Below, one piece after another: positions 54,490 to 64,000 of a DNA stretch of 64,000 nucleotides; within the stretch, counting starts at the first letter, position 1; the number at the start of each line of letters is the position of its first letter. This DNA is from Camellia lanceoleosa (taxonomy: Eukaryota > Streptophyta > Magnoliopsida > Ericales > Theaceae). The position numbers and the translations under genes are program-made. The notes under the pieces were generated by a model, which saw only the letters and a list, made by a program, of their open reading frames with translations, was not told the origin of the DNA and ran no database searches. The stretch spans positions 134,630,200-134,694,199 of the forward strand of contig CM045770.1 in assembly GCA_025200525.1 (NCBI GenBank), in the 5' to 3' direction.

Positions 54490-55585
54490 CATGGAGGACT
54501 TGATTTACCATCTTTAGCAAACAGTTGAAACCATGCAGCAAGACGCTGCTCATCAGGCCGAGGTCACAGCACGTCAGGCTGAGGTAATAAACAGGCTGTA
54601 ACAATAACAACCACAGCCGACAGCAGCTTCTGCATCTCATGCACCTCCTATGGGTATCCCAACACCCGAAGCCACTACCCATGTTGAGAATCAGGACAAT
54701 CCGGTAGAGCCGATCCTACCACAAGCCTCCAAAGCACTTATGTATCAGACCGAGGCTCCATTTGAGTTTGAGGTTGACCCAACTGTGCTTAAAGCCAATA
54801 AGTTGGAGAAGCTCTTCATGGGAGCGCAGGGTGTGAACTCTATTCCCAATATAGAAGACTGGTATATCGACTCTACAGTCACATTGCCAGACCGGTTCAA
54901 ACTGCCACACATCGATCGGTTCGATGGTTCTGGAGACCCCATGGTTCATCTTCGGTTGTTTTCAGACATTCTATGGCCGATGGGCCTGACCAGATTGCAA
55001 AAGCTCTCACTCTTTGGCCGGACCATGTCGGGAATAGCGGCTATATGGTATGTGAAGCTAGAGAATTCTGTGAAGCAGAGTTTGGAGGAAATAGCTGAGG
55101 CCTTTGTTGCACAGTACTCATACAACACACAAATCGAGGTCAAAGCAACGCGCCAGGAGCCGAATGAGGGCTTTTTAGAATTCGTGACAAGGTGAAGGGC
55201 CAAAGCTTCAATAATGACCACACGACCTTCCGAGAAAGATCAGATAAGGATGGTAGTCCGCAATCTGCATGGGAAATTGTTGCAGAAGATGATCGTCCTA
55301 CCTTTGTTCACATTCACAAAGCTCCATGAGATTAGGGTTCAGATTGAAGATGCCATGAAACAAGGGCTGATTATTGATGAGAAAGAGCAGGCCAAAAGGC
55401 CTTTTGTGCGTAGTTCCAATACAACCATTAGTGGTAGCACAGCTGCGCGACCGTCGAATGTGAGCGTTGTCGCCACCACAACCAAGATCGCCAATCCTTT
55501 TACCAATACAGCACCGCAAACTTCAAACAACCCTGCCCGATCCCAGAGGATCTTTACCCCACTCTACATGCCTTTACCTTAAGCC
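54490..55585 (+). pseudogene. Tat/Ogre gag (broken)
   Basis: ATG at 54491 opens MEDLIYHL, then a stop. Downstream MQQDAAHQAEVTARQAEV is Gln/Ala-rich. The main open part (54650-55192) has FKLPHIDRFDGSGDPMVHL, IAAIWYVKLENSVKQSLEE and KATRQEPNEGFLEFVTR, the Ogre-type gag core. After another stop it continues from 55214 with MVVRNLHGKLLQKMIV. No zinc knuckle was recognised. Confidence 0.85.
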
Positions 55586-55722
55586 ATGAAGGTGTTGATC
55601 AAAAAAGGCACCTTAAACCATTAGAGTCACGCCCACTACCTGATCTTCTTCCACTGAAACACAACCTAGCCAAAATCTTGTGTTTTTCACCAAGAGTGCT
55701 GATTCACGACACCAATGCTTAG

Positions 55723-56962
55723 TTGCGTCATGAGATTCAAGACCTCATTGACAATAAGGTGATTGCATCACCTCAGAAACAAAATGTAACTACCAACCCT
55801 CTCCAGGTCCATAATCAAGTTCCCCCACCTCACAATCTAAACCTAATCCATACACTAGTCATCCCCTACAACCCTAGCGTATATATTACCCCTTTCCACC
55901 TACCCAGACCGACAGTGTTCATTCCTTAAAGCATAGATTTTCGCATGATGGACACCTTCCCATTGCAACCTCAACCTGTAGTGGTGACAATTGGAGTAAA
56001 AAGGAGGCTGGTCTTAGAGGAAAGTACAAGTCCGCTACCTGAGTGCTCTAAGGACTTGTCTGAGGGGGAGTATGATCCAAGCTGCTACATTGTGCCAATT
56101 GATCAAGTCAAGCCAAAAGTGGTATTACCAACTGTAGTGGATGTCAATGTGGTCAGGAAGGATGGCCCGAGCCAAGGTTTGGATGATCTAGCGAAGCTAG
56201 AGGAGGACTTAGACAACTTGCCGTTCTTTGACGAACAAGATCAAGGGGATGTGCAGATTAACTGGTTCGATTTGAATAGATCAACGAACAACTCAGGGTG
56301 GTTGAGTGATGAACCCAACAAAGAAGAAGGAACTAAAACAAAACCAGAAGAAAAGGGAGCAAGAATTGCTGTAGTGGCTGGAATGGTCAATGAAAAGGGA
56401 AAACTGACGTAGAACACCGGCGTGAAAATTTCAACTCAAGAACTGGGCACTGTGAGTACTGTGCACACAGAACAGGAAGTTACAGTGAAACGGTTTGCAC
56501 AAGAGAGGATCAAAGAAAACCAAGAAGCTGTAATGGCCCAACACCCTGCGGGGGATGCTTGTGATGTGAGAGTGATACAAATAGAGCCAGACAATTATTT
56601 GTTGGTTGCCAAAGGTGTATGGTGGGAGGATGACGATCTACTTTTTGGCTCACACCGATAAGGACTGGGGTGAGTGCCATCTAGATAACATGTGGTACGT
56701 TGAAGAGATTGATCACATGACAAGAAGTGGGCAGTATTTCAAGACACCGCACTTAGACCAAGTTGAGGCTTCTGGGAAAGACAGTGAGGTTGAAAAACGG
56801 AAAGAGAAGCAGTTAAAGGAAGAGGCAGTGTTAAAGCAGCTGAAGAAAATCCAAGCTGACATCTCAATCTGGGGTCTTCTTATGGCCTCTCGGGTGCATC
56901 GACAGGCTGTACTGTTAGCAATGGACAAAGCCAAACTGTCTATTGACACTACCCCTGAATAG
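55723..56962 (+). pseudogene. Spacer region between gag and protease (broken)
   Basis: MRHEIQDLIDNKVIASPQK (55723) and NNPLPNH-type Pro/Asn-rich text are typical of the gag-protease linker of Ogre polyproteins. Frames 55945-56409, 56422-56658 and 56606-56959 continue it with acidic, Lys-rich text and a probable coiled coil near 56760-56860. No catalytic motif. The continuous frame is broken by three stops or frame changes. Confidence 0.65.
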
Positions 56963-57049
56963 CTTGTGGGATCGGTCTTCCTAGGTGGAACCGGGCCAAC
57001 CCTAACCTTTTCTGATAAAGAACTGCCGCCGAAAGGCTCAGCTTACAAC

Positions 57050-57525
57050 AAACCCTTGTACATATCTATTGAGTGTAGAGAAAAATAGGTACCAGTGGTG
57101 TTGGTCGACACTGGTTCAGCTATCAATGTATGTCCTTCCCACACAACTTATGACATCGGTCTTAAACCAGCAGACTTCTGCCCATAGCCCAAGTGATTCA
57201 AGCATATGATAATATCAGCAAGGACGTTATGGGCACGGTACAAATTAGAGTCCAGGTAGACCCAGGTTAGCAGGATGTTGAGTTCCATGTCCTGGATGTC
57301 CTAGCCACCTTCAACTTGCTGCTAGGGAGACCTTGGTTGCATCTGGTGAAAGCAGTCTCCTCTACCCTCCACCAAATGTTGAAATACCCTCACGGAAAAG
57401 GAGTGGCGATTTTTTTTGGGAATTCATCCATCCATCTCTCGCCAGAGGTAACTACACCGGTGTTGGAGATTGTTCATGGCGAGGAGGATGTATTCCTCTC
57501 AGGGTTTACACTGGTTGAGGCCTGA
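57050..57525 (+). pseudogene. Tat/Ogre aspartic protease (broken)
   Basis: VPVVLVDTGSAINVCPSHT near 57090-57145 shows the active-site DTGSA. NLLLGRPWLHLVKAVSSTLHQ near 57313-57376 is the C-terminal ILGRPW motif, in a different frame. One or more indels between 57180 and 57300 separate them. Confidence 0.85.
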
Positions 57526-57529
57526 GTAG

Positions 57530-58689
57530 TACATACCATCTTGGTAGCAGATGAGGGCATGTATATCAGTGCCCAGTCTATTTATTTCATGAATAAACTA
57601 TAACATGTACCAGGAACGGGGCTTAGAAGAAGTGGCCAGAAAGGTGTCACAACATTGGCCGATGTGCCGTATAATCCGCACACCTTTGGTCTGGGATATG
57701 TACCTACCAAAGAGGATTGGGTCAAGAAAAGGGAAGAGATGGCAGGCAGAGCCAGAGCCAAGCAGGCTAGGAAACACTGAGCTCAGTCACAGGCCAATTT
57801 GGGGAACGCCGACTGGTCACTTCGTTTAGGAGGGTGAAGACTTCCCCTTTTGTGGCTTTCATGAGCCCTGGATGAATTCTGCGAAGCAACGTGTTCCTGG
57901 CTTCAAAATCTTCGTCGATCTACAGTTACAAGATAGTGATGCCGGGGAAAAGGCTGAACCAAGTGCTGAAGCTAAAAAGAGCATAGAAAGTGACTCGGAC
58001 AACAGTGAGCTTAGAGTAGGGGCAGCACTAGCATGTCTCCTTACAGATCCTCCGACTGACTCAGAGAACTTGGGGATAACCTTACCATCTCCACGATCGG
58101 GGACCAACTGAGTGTGAACCTATCTAGTATCATTTTCAATGCATCTGAAGCACCGCCTCTTGTCTGGTAGCTGGAGGAGGGTTACTTGTCTAGTTCTGTG
58201 GAGTTGAAATCAGATTCTGGTTCTTCTGAGTCCGAATATGGTATTCTCAGGGGTGACAACCCGGATGCCAAGGTCTTGTCCAGGTCCTCTTTTTCTTTTA
58301 CTTTTGAGTCGGTTGTAACCGAAGAGCTGGATTTTATGGATGAGAACGCTGCCGATTCTGAGTATTTCTCTGTGCCGCTTGTCTATTGCATTGACCAAGA
58401 TATTCAGAATTTTAATGAAAATGAAGATAAAGGAATTCCTCTGGTTTTGAAAAACTTGATTAATCAAGAGGAGGAGAGGTTTGCAAAACCTTATGTTGAT
58501 GAAATCATTGCTATTAACGTGGGTATTGAGAAGGATCTGCGTTTAGTCCAGATCGGGTCCACGTTGTCTTCGGAGGAGCACGAGCGTTTAGGCGCTACAT
58601 TAAAAGATTTCAAAGATGTTTTCACGTGGGCCTATGAAGACATGCTTGGAATCGATCCTAAGATTATACAGCATCGGATCCCTCTTGAC
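57530..58689 (+). pseudogene. Protease-RT linker of the second Tat/Ogre element (broken)
   Basis: Frames 57605-57829 and 57872-58111 resemble the linker in which GLGYVP-type text leads to EDWVKKREEM (readable near 57695-57740). The frame 58186-58713 is acidic (ESEYGILRGDNPDAK, IDQDIQNFNENEDKGIPL) and ends VFTWAYEDMLGIDPKIIQH, the phrase that directly precedes RT in Tat elements. The stop at 58711 precedes RT. Confidence 0.7.
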
Positions 58690-59480
58690 CCCGAGGCCCA
58701 AGCAGTCAAGTAGAAGTTGCGAAGAATCTATCCGGATTGGGCGTTGAAAATCAAGGAGGAGGCCACCAAGCAATCGAAGTAGGTTTCTTGTTAGAATCTG
58801 AATATCTGACTTGGTTGGCCAACATTGTCCCAGTGCTGAAAAAGGATGGTAAAATCTGAGTGTGTGTGGACTTCAGGGATTTAAATAGAGCCAGTCCGAA
58901 TGACGACTTTCCTCTGCCATACATTGATGAATTAGTGGACTTCACTGCGGGTCATGCATTGCTATCCTTCATAGACGGGTTCTCCGGGTACAACCAGATT
59001 CTGATGGCGCCTAAGGACAGAGAGAAAACTGCATTTACTACGCTGTGGGGTACCTACTGCTATCGGGTTATGCCGTTTGGGCTGAAGAATGCAGGGGCTA
59101 CCTATCAAAGGGTTGCAACCACTATTCTGCACAATATGATCCATAAAGAGGTTGAGGTGTACGTGGATGACATGATTGTCAAGTCCAAAGAAAAAGAGAG
59201 CCACTATACCGTCTTAAAGAAATTCTTTCAACGAATCAGAGAATACAGATTGAGGTTGAATCCGCAAAAGTGCACTTTCGATGTAACAGCAGGGAAAATA
59301 CTGGGCTTTTTGATCACACAGAGGGGCGTCAAGTAGATCCTCCCAAAATCAAGGCCATCCTAGAAATGCCACCACCAAAGACTGAAAAGTAGGTGTGAGG
59401 CTTTCTGTGTAAAGTACAATTCATAAGACGGTTTATTTCCAAATTAACCTTGACTTGTGAACCACTATTTGGTGTCCTAA
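58690..59480 (+). pseudogene. Tat/Ogre reverse transcriptase (broken)
   Basis: Open from 58860 to 59333: CVDFRDLNRASPNDDFPLP, LLSFIDGFSGYNQILMAPK (first Asp), YRVMPFGLKNAGATYQRV, EVYVDDMIVKSKEKESH (catalytic pair) and LNPQKCTFDVTAGKILGF. Stops flank it at 58858 and 59334. All central motifs are present, which makes this the best phylogenetic marker of the element. Confidence 0.92.
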
Positions 59481-59539
59481 AGAAAGGAAAGAAATTCCGA
59501 TAGAATGATTGATATCAATTTGCTTTTGAGTAGATTAAG

Positions 59540-59980
59540 CAGTACCTTCAGAATCCACATGTGTCGTCACCGCAAGAGCCGGAGAAGCCTTTCACTCTGT
59601 ATCTGTCAGTCACACACACCACTATAGGATGCATACTTGCTTAAGAATCTGAGGATATGGTAGAGAAAGCCATCTACTACTTGAGTAAGAAAATGCTGGA
59701 TTATGAGACCCGTTACACTCCATTCGAGAAAGCTTGCCTAGCCTTGGTATGGGCTACCTGGAAGTTGAGGCACTACCTGTTAGCTCACTCTGTAATTCTG
59801 GTTTCGCGATTAGATCCTATCAAATATCTCTTTGAGAAATTAGTGCTTACGGGTAGGCTAGCCCGTTGGTTGCTTTTTCTCTCCGAATTTGATCTCAAGT
59901 ATGTTACCTGCAAGTCAGTCAAGAGGAGAGCAGTAGCGGAGTTCCTGGCAGATCACCCAGTAGAAGGGGATGAAGTAGGA
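59540..59980 (+). pseudogene. Tat/Ogre RNase H, Ty3 type
   Basis: FTLYLSVTHTTIGCILA ends in a stop (59643). The frame from 59657 has IYYLSKKMLDYETRYTPFE, CLALVWATWKLRHYLLAHS and GRLARWLLFLSEFDLKYV. LSVTHT replaces the catalytic Asp context, as in the other Tat element of this window. Confidence 0.85.
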
Positions 59981-60009
59981 GAATACCTGTTCCCAGATGA
60001 AGCCATTTT

Positions 60010-60535
60010 GCAAGTTAAGGAGGAGACTTGGACAATGTACTTTGACGGAGCGTCCAATCAGTATGATTATGGGATAGGTGTGTTGCTGATAGCACCCGAC
60101 AATTCCCATATACCTTTAGCCTTTAAACTCCGGTTCAAGGTGTCCAACAATGAAGCAAAAGATGAGGCGTGTATCGCTGGTTTAGAAGCCACCCTGGAAC
60201 TACGGGCAAAAATGTTAGACGTCATCGGGGACTCGAACCTAGTTGTTTCTTAAGCGAATGGAGACTAGAAGGTCAAAGAAGAAAATATGAAGGTTTATCA
60301 CCAGGCCCTGGATGTTCTAATTCCTAGGTTTGAAAAGTTGACTTTCACACATCTACTGAGAGAGAACAACAGGTTCATTGATGCTTTATCAACTCTATCT
60401 TCTATGATAGACATCTCGCTTGGAGTCCGGATGCGTCCGATTATCATTGAGCAGAGATACACGCCCACCTATGAAATTATCGCCGCAATAGATGAAGTGC
60501 AAGACAAAAACCCTTGGAACTATGATATTTGAAAG
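60010..60535 (+). pseudogene. Tat/Ogre second RNase H (aRNH)
   Basis: MYFDGASNQYDYGIGVLL (Asp), SNNEAKDEACIAGLEATL (the usual EAEYEA reads EAKDEA) and VIGDSNLVVS (Asp), then a stop at 60251. A further frame from 60287 continues with FTHLLRENNRFIDALSTLS, where the last acidic residue sits. The second Glu context is altered. Confidence 0.85.
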
Positions 60536-60639
60536 TTCTTGGAAAAGGAGATTTATCCACCAGGGGCAAATACCAAGGACAAAAAGGGAACACGGTGAAT
60601 AGCCATCCAATTTATCATCTGCAGAGGTAAACTATACAA

Positions 60640-61750
60640 GAGAGGTCATCTGGGAATGCACAAGTTATGTGTCGAAGAAGAAGAATCAAAGCGCCTAATG
60701 GAGGCCATCCATGAGGAAAAGTGCGGAGCGCACATAAACAGAGTAATGCTGGCCCGGAAGATTCTCAGGCAAGGTTACTACTAGTCCACTATGGAGGAAG
60801 ATTGTATTGGTTTTGTTCAACGATGCCACAAATGCCAAATTCATGCTGATCGCATGAACATCCCGTCATCAAAACTGTATAACATGACTTCACCATGGCC
60901 TTTCTCGGTCTGGAGAATCGACGTCATCAGCGCAGTCACACCAAAAGGGTCAAATGGGCATGAATACATTTTGGTGGCAATTGATTACTTTACAAAGTGG
61001 GTGGAAGCTTAGTCCTATGCAGTGTTGAAAGCATCGCATGTGGCTAAGTTCATCCAAAACAATATCATTTGCCGATATAGAGTCCCAAACGAGATCATAT
61101 CAGATAATGGCTCTCACTTCAAGAAGGAGGTGATAGATTTGTTAGAGAAATATAATGTGGCTTTTCACAAGTCATCTATATACTAGCCGCAAACCAATGG
61201 AGTTGTTGAGGCCGCTAACAAGAACATCAAGAATATCTTGTAGAAGATGGTTGAGACCTATAGGGACTGGTAAATTGCCATTTGCACTCTGGGGCAATAG
61301 AACTTCAATCCGGACGTCTACAGGGGCAACTTCTTATTCTCTCATCTACGGGATGGAAGCTATTCTGCCAATTGAAATAGAAGTCTCGTTGCTGCAAGTT
61401 ATGGCTGAATGTCAGATAGCAAAGGTGGACTGGAAACAGAGCAGATTCGAAGAGTTGATGTTGTTCGACGAGAGAAGGCTGAAAGCATTGTATCATGTCC
61501 AGGGCTATCAACGTAGAATTATTAGTGCTTTTAACAAGAGAGTTAAGTCCCGAAATCTCAAAGAGGGAGATATGGTGCTGAAAGACAACTGAGCTCCCAT
61601 TTATGACCCTAGGGGAAGTTCAGACCTAATTGGACTGGTCCTTACATCATCAAAACTGTTTGGCAGGGTGGAGTTGTTATTCTTATGGACCTGGATGGCC
61701 TAGAATTTTCGCAACCGATCAACATGGACAAGTTGAAGAAATACTATCCC
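60640..61750 (+). pseudogene. Tat/Ogre integrase (broken)
   Basis: AIHEEKCGAHINRVMLARKI (zinc His residues), then CHKCQIHADRMNIPSSKL, WRIDVISAVTPKGSNGHEY (first Asp), VPNEIISDNGSHFKKEVI (second Asp), PQTNGVVEAANKNIKNIL (Glu), SLIYGMEAILPIEIEV, and the C-terminal GPYIIKTVW-like text near 61645. At least five stops interrupt it. No chromodomain. Confidence 0.9.
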
Positions 61751-62431
61751 TAAGAGGCTCGCTAGGCCGAAAACCCAGAAGGGCGACCTAGGCAAAAGTT
61801 AGAGCATGAAAAATTAGAAATAAAGAAAAACTAAGCTCGCAAGGTTGAAAACCCTAAAGGACGGCCTTAGCAAAAGTTAGAGCGCAAAAGGAGAGAGTTA
61901 ATACTCGAGTGAACCTGAACCGAATTACGTAAGGCCTGATTCCCATCTTCGAGATACGTAGGAAACTTCATCCTGATGTTCGGCAGTAAACACCTCCAAC
62001 TCAACTGTCCCGTCCATGTGGCTGATTAGGTCGTCTTTGTTTGTTCTTTACTTGAGGATTTGGTTGTGATCTTTACTCTGAGAGAAGAGCTGGTTACAAT
62101 GCTGAGCAGTGATGTTCAATCAAGGGGCAATTTGTGATCTTTTGATTCAGAGTTGTACATCTTAAGGATTGATTCCATGCATGTTAAGTGGTGATCCTTT
62201 ACGAAAATGGTTTTGAAAAGTTTTAATAAAAGTTGATTTTGTTCAAATTTTACCTTTTACAACTTAGACCATTTTTGGACCAAAAGAAAAATTTTCTGTG
62301 CTCACAACTTTAATTTTATTGATTTCAACATAAAAGTTCTCCAACTCTCTGATTCAAATCAAAGTTGCTTTTATTACATCAAAAAAACTTAAAAAGAAAA
62401 GTCAAAGCAATATACTAAGGGCATAGATAAG
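61751..62431 (+). other. 3' untranslated region of the second Tat/Ogre element
   Basis: The module around CTCGCTAGGCCGAAAACCC / CTCGCAAGGTTGAAAACCC is repeated twice (61757 and 61832), each with GGGCGACCTAGGCAAAAGTT-like text. Then comes GAGATACGTAGGAAACTTCA (61950), a phrase usual after integrase in this group (from memory of the family). No gene. Confidence 0.55.
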
Positions 62432-63616
62432 TCAGGTGCTCCTATGTCTCCTGCCCGTGCTTGTGGAAGCTTCTGAAGCCAAAGTGGGCCCGATTTGTGC
62501 CTTATCCTCGAGCCAAGCCAAACATTTGCGAAAAAGGGTGCAACTGAAACTAGGGGTTGGGGCCAAAAGCTCTCTCGTCCTCCAAGCAGTGAGGTGCCTA
62601 GCCAAATGTGAACCGCTGATGGGGAATGAAATCGGGTACTCTACCCCCTTCTCTCGGCAAGTCTGATCATGCCCAAACTGACGTCTGAGTCGGAACGCGA
62701 AGTAGAACACACAGTGTGTGAGGCCAATCAACTGAATGCCAGGTTGCCGAGCCATGCTGTAACTCAACTCGGTCAGATTAAGCCAGGGGTAGCGCCAAGC
62801 TATGTCGGCAGCAGACCTGTTGCACATCCAGTTGTATCACTATCCCTCGTTAGCAAAATCCACAAGACAGTGGTGGAAGAAATAGCCTCAAGCTGAGTAC
62901 TCAAGGTAAGAGTCCACTACCTTCAGCTTGTCCATAAGTCACAGCTGGGGAGGGATGAAAGAAAAGAGACATTAAAGAATAGAGAGATGTAAGTTGAGAA
63001 AAAGTGAGAAAAGGGCTTTGAGAGAAAAACAGGGCATGACTGCCAAGTGATGTGAGAAACACATATGAGTAAGGGTGGGAAACAATACCTAAAGAAGTAG
63101 TGGGCTCCCCGCGAATTTGGTAGTCTCCCATCGATGAAAGGCGTCTAAGCCTATCAAGGTCTCGGCCAGCACCAAGCCAATGCAACCCTTGCCTTCTTTC
63201 AGACCTTGGGCCACTTCAATCAACCGAATGTTGGACTCGCCGAAACTAAGGGCAAGAAGAAAATGACCAAGCATACATAAGTAGAGGGCATGTTGCCAAA
63301 ATCCTTGCTAGAGAAGGTCCCCTTAGTCACCGACGTCAGAAAAATGATGAATCCAACTGGGAATGTCTAGCTCTTCGTTGTGGGCTAAAGATCGAGCCTT
63401 GTGCAGTGTGAGCCCACACATCCATCCCAAAGCTTGGGCGTGGCCAAAATGGGGCTGAGGCATGATTTCCTCATCGCGCTGGGATTCCATTAGGGCTTGA
63501 AATTCTTCGATTATCGGGCATATTTCTTGTCCCCTGAAGCTAAAAACATGTGTAATTGGGTCCCAGCATCGTGCCGCGACATGAAGGAATGGAAAACAAA
63601 GTGGCGTTCGTGTCAT
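62432..63616 (-). pseudogene. Antisense plant-mobile-domain-like ORF (broken)
   Basis: On the minus strand, from the right: WDPITHVFSFRGQEICPII and EEFQALM, resembling the FGxxELxPTxEEY start of plant mobile domain proteins. Then ESNIRLIEVAQGLKEGKGC and LDAFHRWETTKFAGSPLLL, and finally MARQPGIQLIGLTHCVFYF with RRQFGHDQ. The pieces are in different frames with stops between (63323, 63089 and others). The ATG at 63616 lies inside the inserted LTR, so the real start is lost. Such antisense ORFs before the 3' LTR occur in other Tat/Ogre elements. Function unknown. Confidence 0.6.
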
Positions 63617-64000
63617 GACCCGAACCCGCCCCTATGGATTAAGGTCATAACCAGCCAGTAATCAAGGGATTACCTGCGGCCTCAAACAGCTATAAATGTA
63701 TACTCCATTAGAGTTAAGGGGCCAAACGGAAGCAACTTGAAAATTTTGTCCATAAAGCTATGTTTACATGATGTAGCAAAATCATTCCAAAACTATTTTA
63801 TAATAACTCACACATCACGAACCCATAGAGTTAATCTATATCCAGGAACTTTCAGTTATACGGTCAGCCAAACAAAACTTATATACAAAAGTAATTCAAT
63901 GTTTTCGCCAATCATAACAAGAATATACAAACGGACAAAAGGGCGAAAACAAGTCTTGTGCGTGAGACATGAGGGCTGACTCCTCAAAACTCTGACTGTC
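63611..64000 (-). repeat. LTR fragment interrupting the second Tat/Ogre element
   Basis: TGTCATGACCCGAACCCGCCC is the same left end as at 49277, where a primer site shows that the LTR is read on the minus strand. Here no primer site follows on its left, so this is a 3' LTR or solo LTR. It continues past the window edge. Confidence 0.7.

Larger units (their letters stand above)
50169..64000 (+). mobile_element. Second Tat/Ogre-type element, 3' part interrupted or lost
   Basis: A 3348 bp 5' LTR, an Ogre-type primer site, gag, protease, RT, two RNase H domains, integrase, a long 3' region and an antisense ORF fragment follow in order. Stops occur every few dozen codons in many parts, so it is old. 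At 63611 another LTR interrupts it. The 3' LTR and duplication are outside the window. GATGG precedes the LTR (50164-50168) and would be the duplication to look for. Confidence 0.88.

Noticed and set aside
62436..62896. Plus-strand frames near the 3' region of the second Tat element
   Set aside because: Opposite strand of the plant-mobile-domain-like fragment, which shows better family resemblance.

Overview
The window looks like gene-poor, repeat-rich nuclear DNA of a flowering plant, probably pericentromeric or otherwise heterochromatic. The retrotransposon types, AT-rich background and MITE-like hairpins support this. A eudicot is plausible but the species cannot be named. No ordinary single-copy host gene, rRNA or tRNA gene is visible. 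Almost every recognisable coding stretch belongs to an LTR retrotransposon, and most are broken.

Left part (1-32191). A fragment of a giant Tat/Ogre-type LTR on the minus strand (1-1877) is followed by unassigned DNA and a 407 bp MITE (2820-3226). Then comes one very large nest. A Tekay-like chromovirus (Ty3/gypsy, plus strand) runs from 3362 to 32186 between perfect GTTTA target-site duplications. Its 5' LTR holds a 3.2 kb Tat-type solo LTR (4746-7963). Its RNase H is split by an 11.8 kb Tat-lineage element (12896-24732, duplication ACTAT). Its 3' LTR holds a copia element (27780-31604, duplication TATTT). That copia element has in turn been hit by a solo LTR of its own family (29874-30212, duplication AATAT). 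With the inserts subtracted, the two outer LTRs are about 1810 and 1784 bp, which supports the reconstruction.

The 11.8 kb Tat element is the most interesting object. Its sense gag-pol carries several frameshifts. On the antisense strand, downstream of integrase, a gene with two canonical GT-AG introns (20637-22741) stays open for about 640 codons. It resembles the 'putative gypsy type transposon' (Transposase_28) family and carries a coiled coil and an acidic tract. Between the converging 3' ends of integrase and this gene lies a roughly ten-unit, hairpin-rich tandem array.

Middle part (32192-50168). Decayed intergenic DNA with a possible SINE and a degenerate tandem repeat leads to a copia element on the minus strand (34010-41482). 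Two inverted-repeat structures follow: a loopless 108 bp palindrome and a 440 bp foldback. Next are two fused chromovirus-like LTRs (43012-47782) and fragments of further LTR elements, including a truncated minus-strand gag with its primer site and LTR.

Right part (50169-64000). A second Tat/Ogre element on the plus strand has a 3348 bp 5' LTR, a tRNA-Arg-type primer site and heavily mutated gag, protease, RT, two RNase H domains and integrase. An antisense fragment resembling plant mobile domain proteins follows. This end is cut by another minus-strand LTR at 63611. Its 3' LTR is not in the window.
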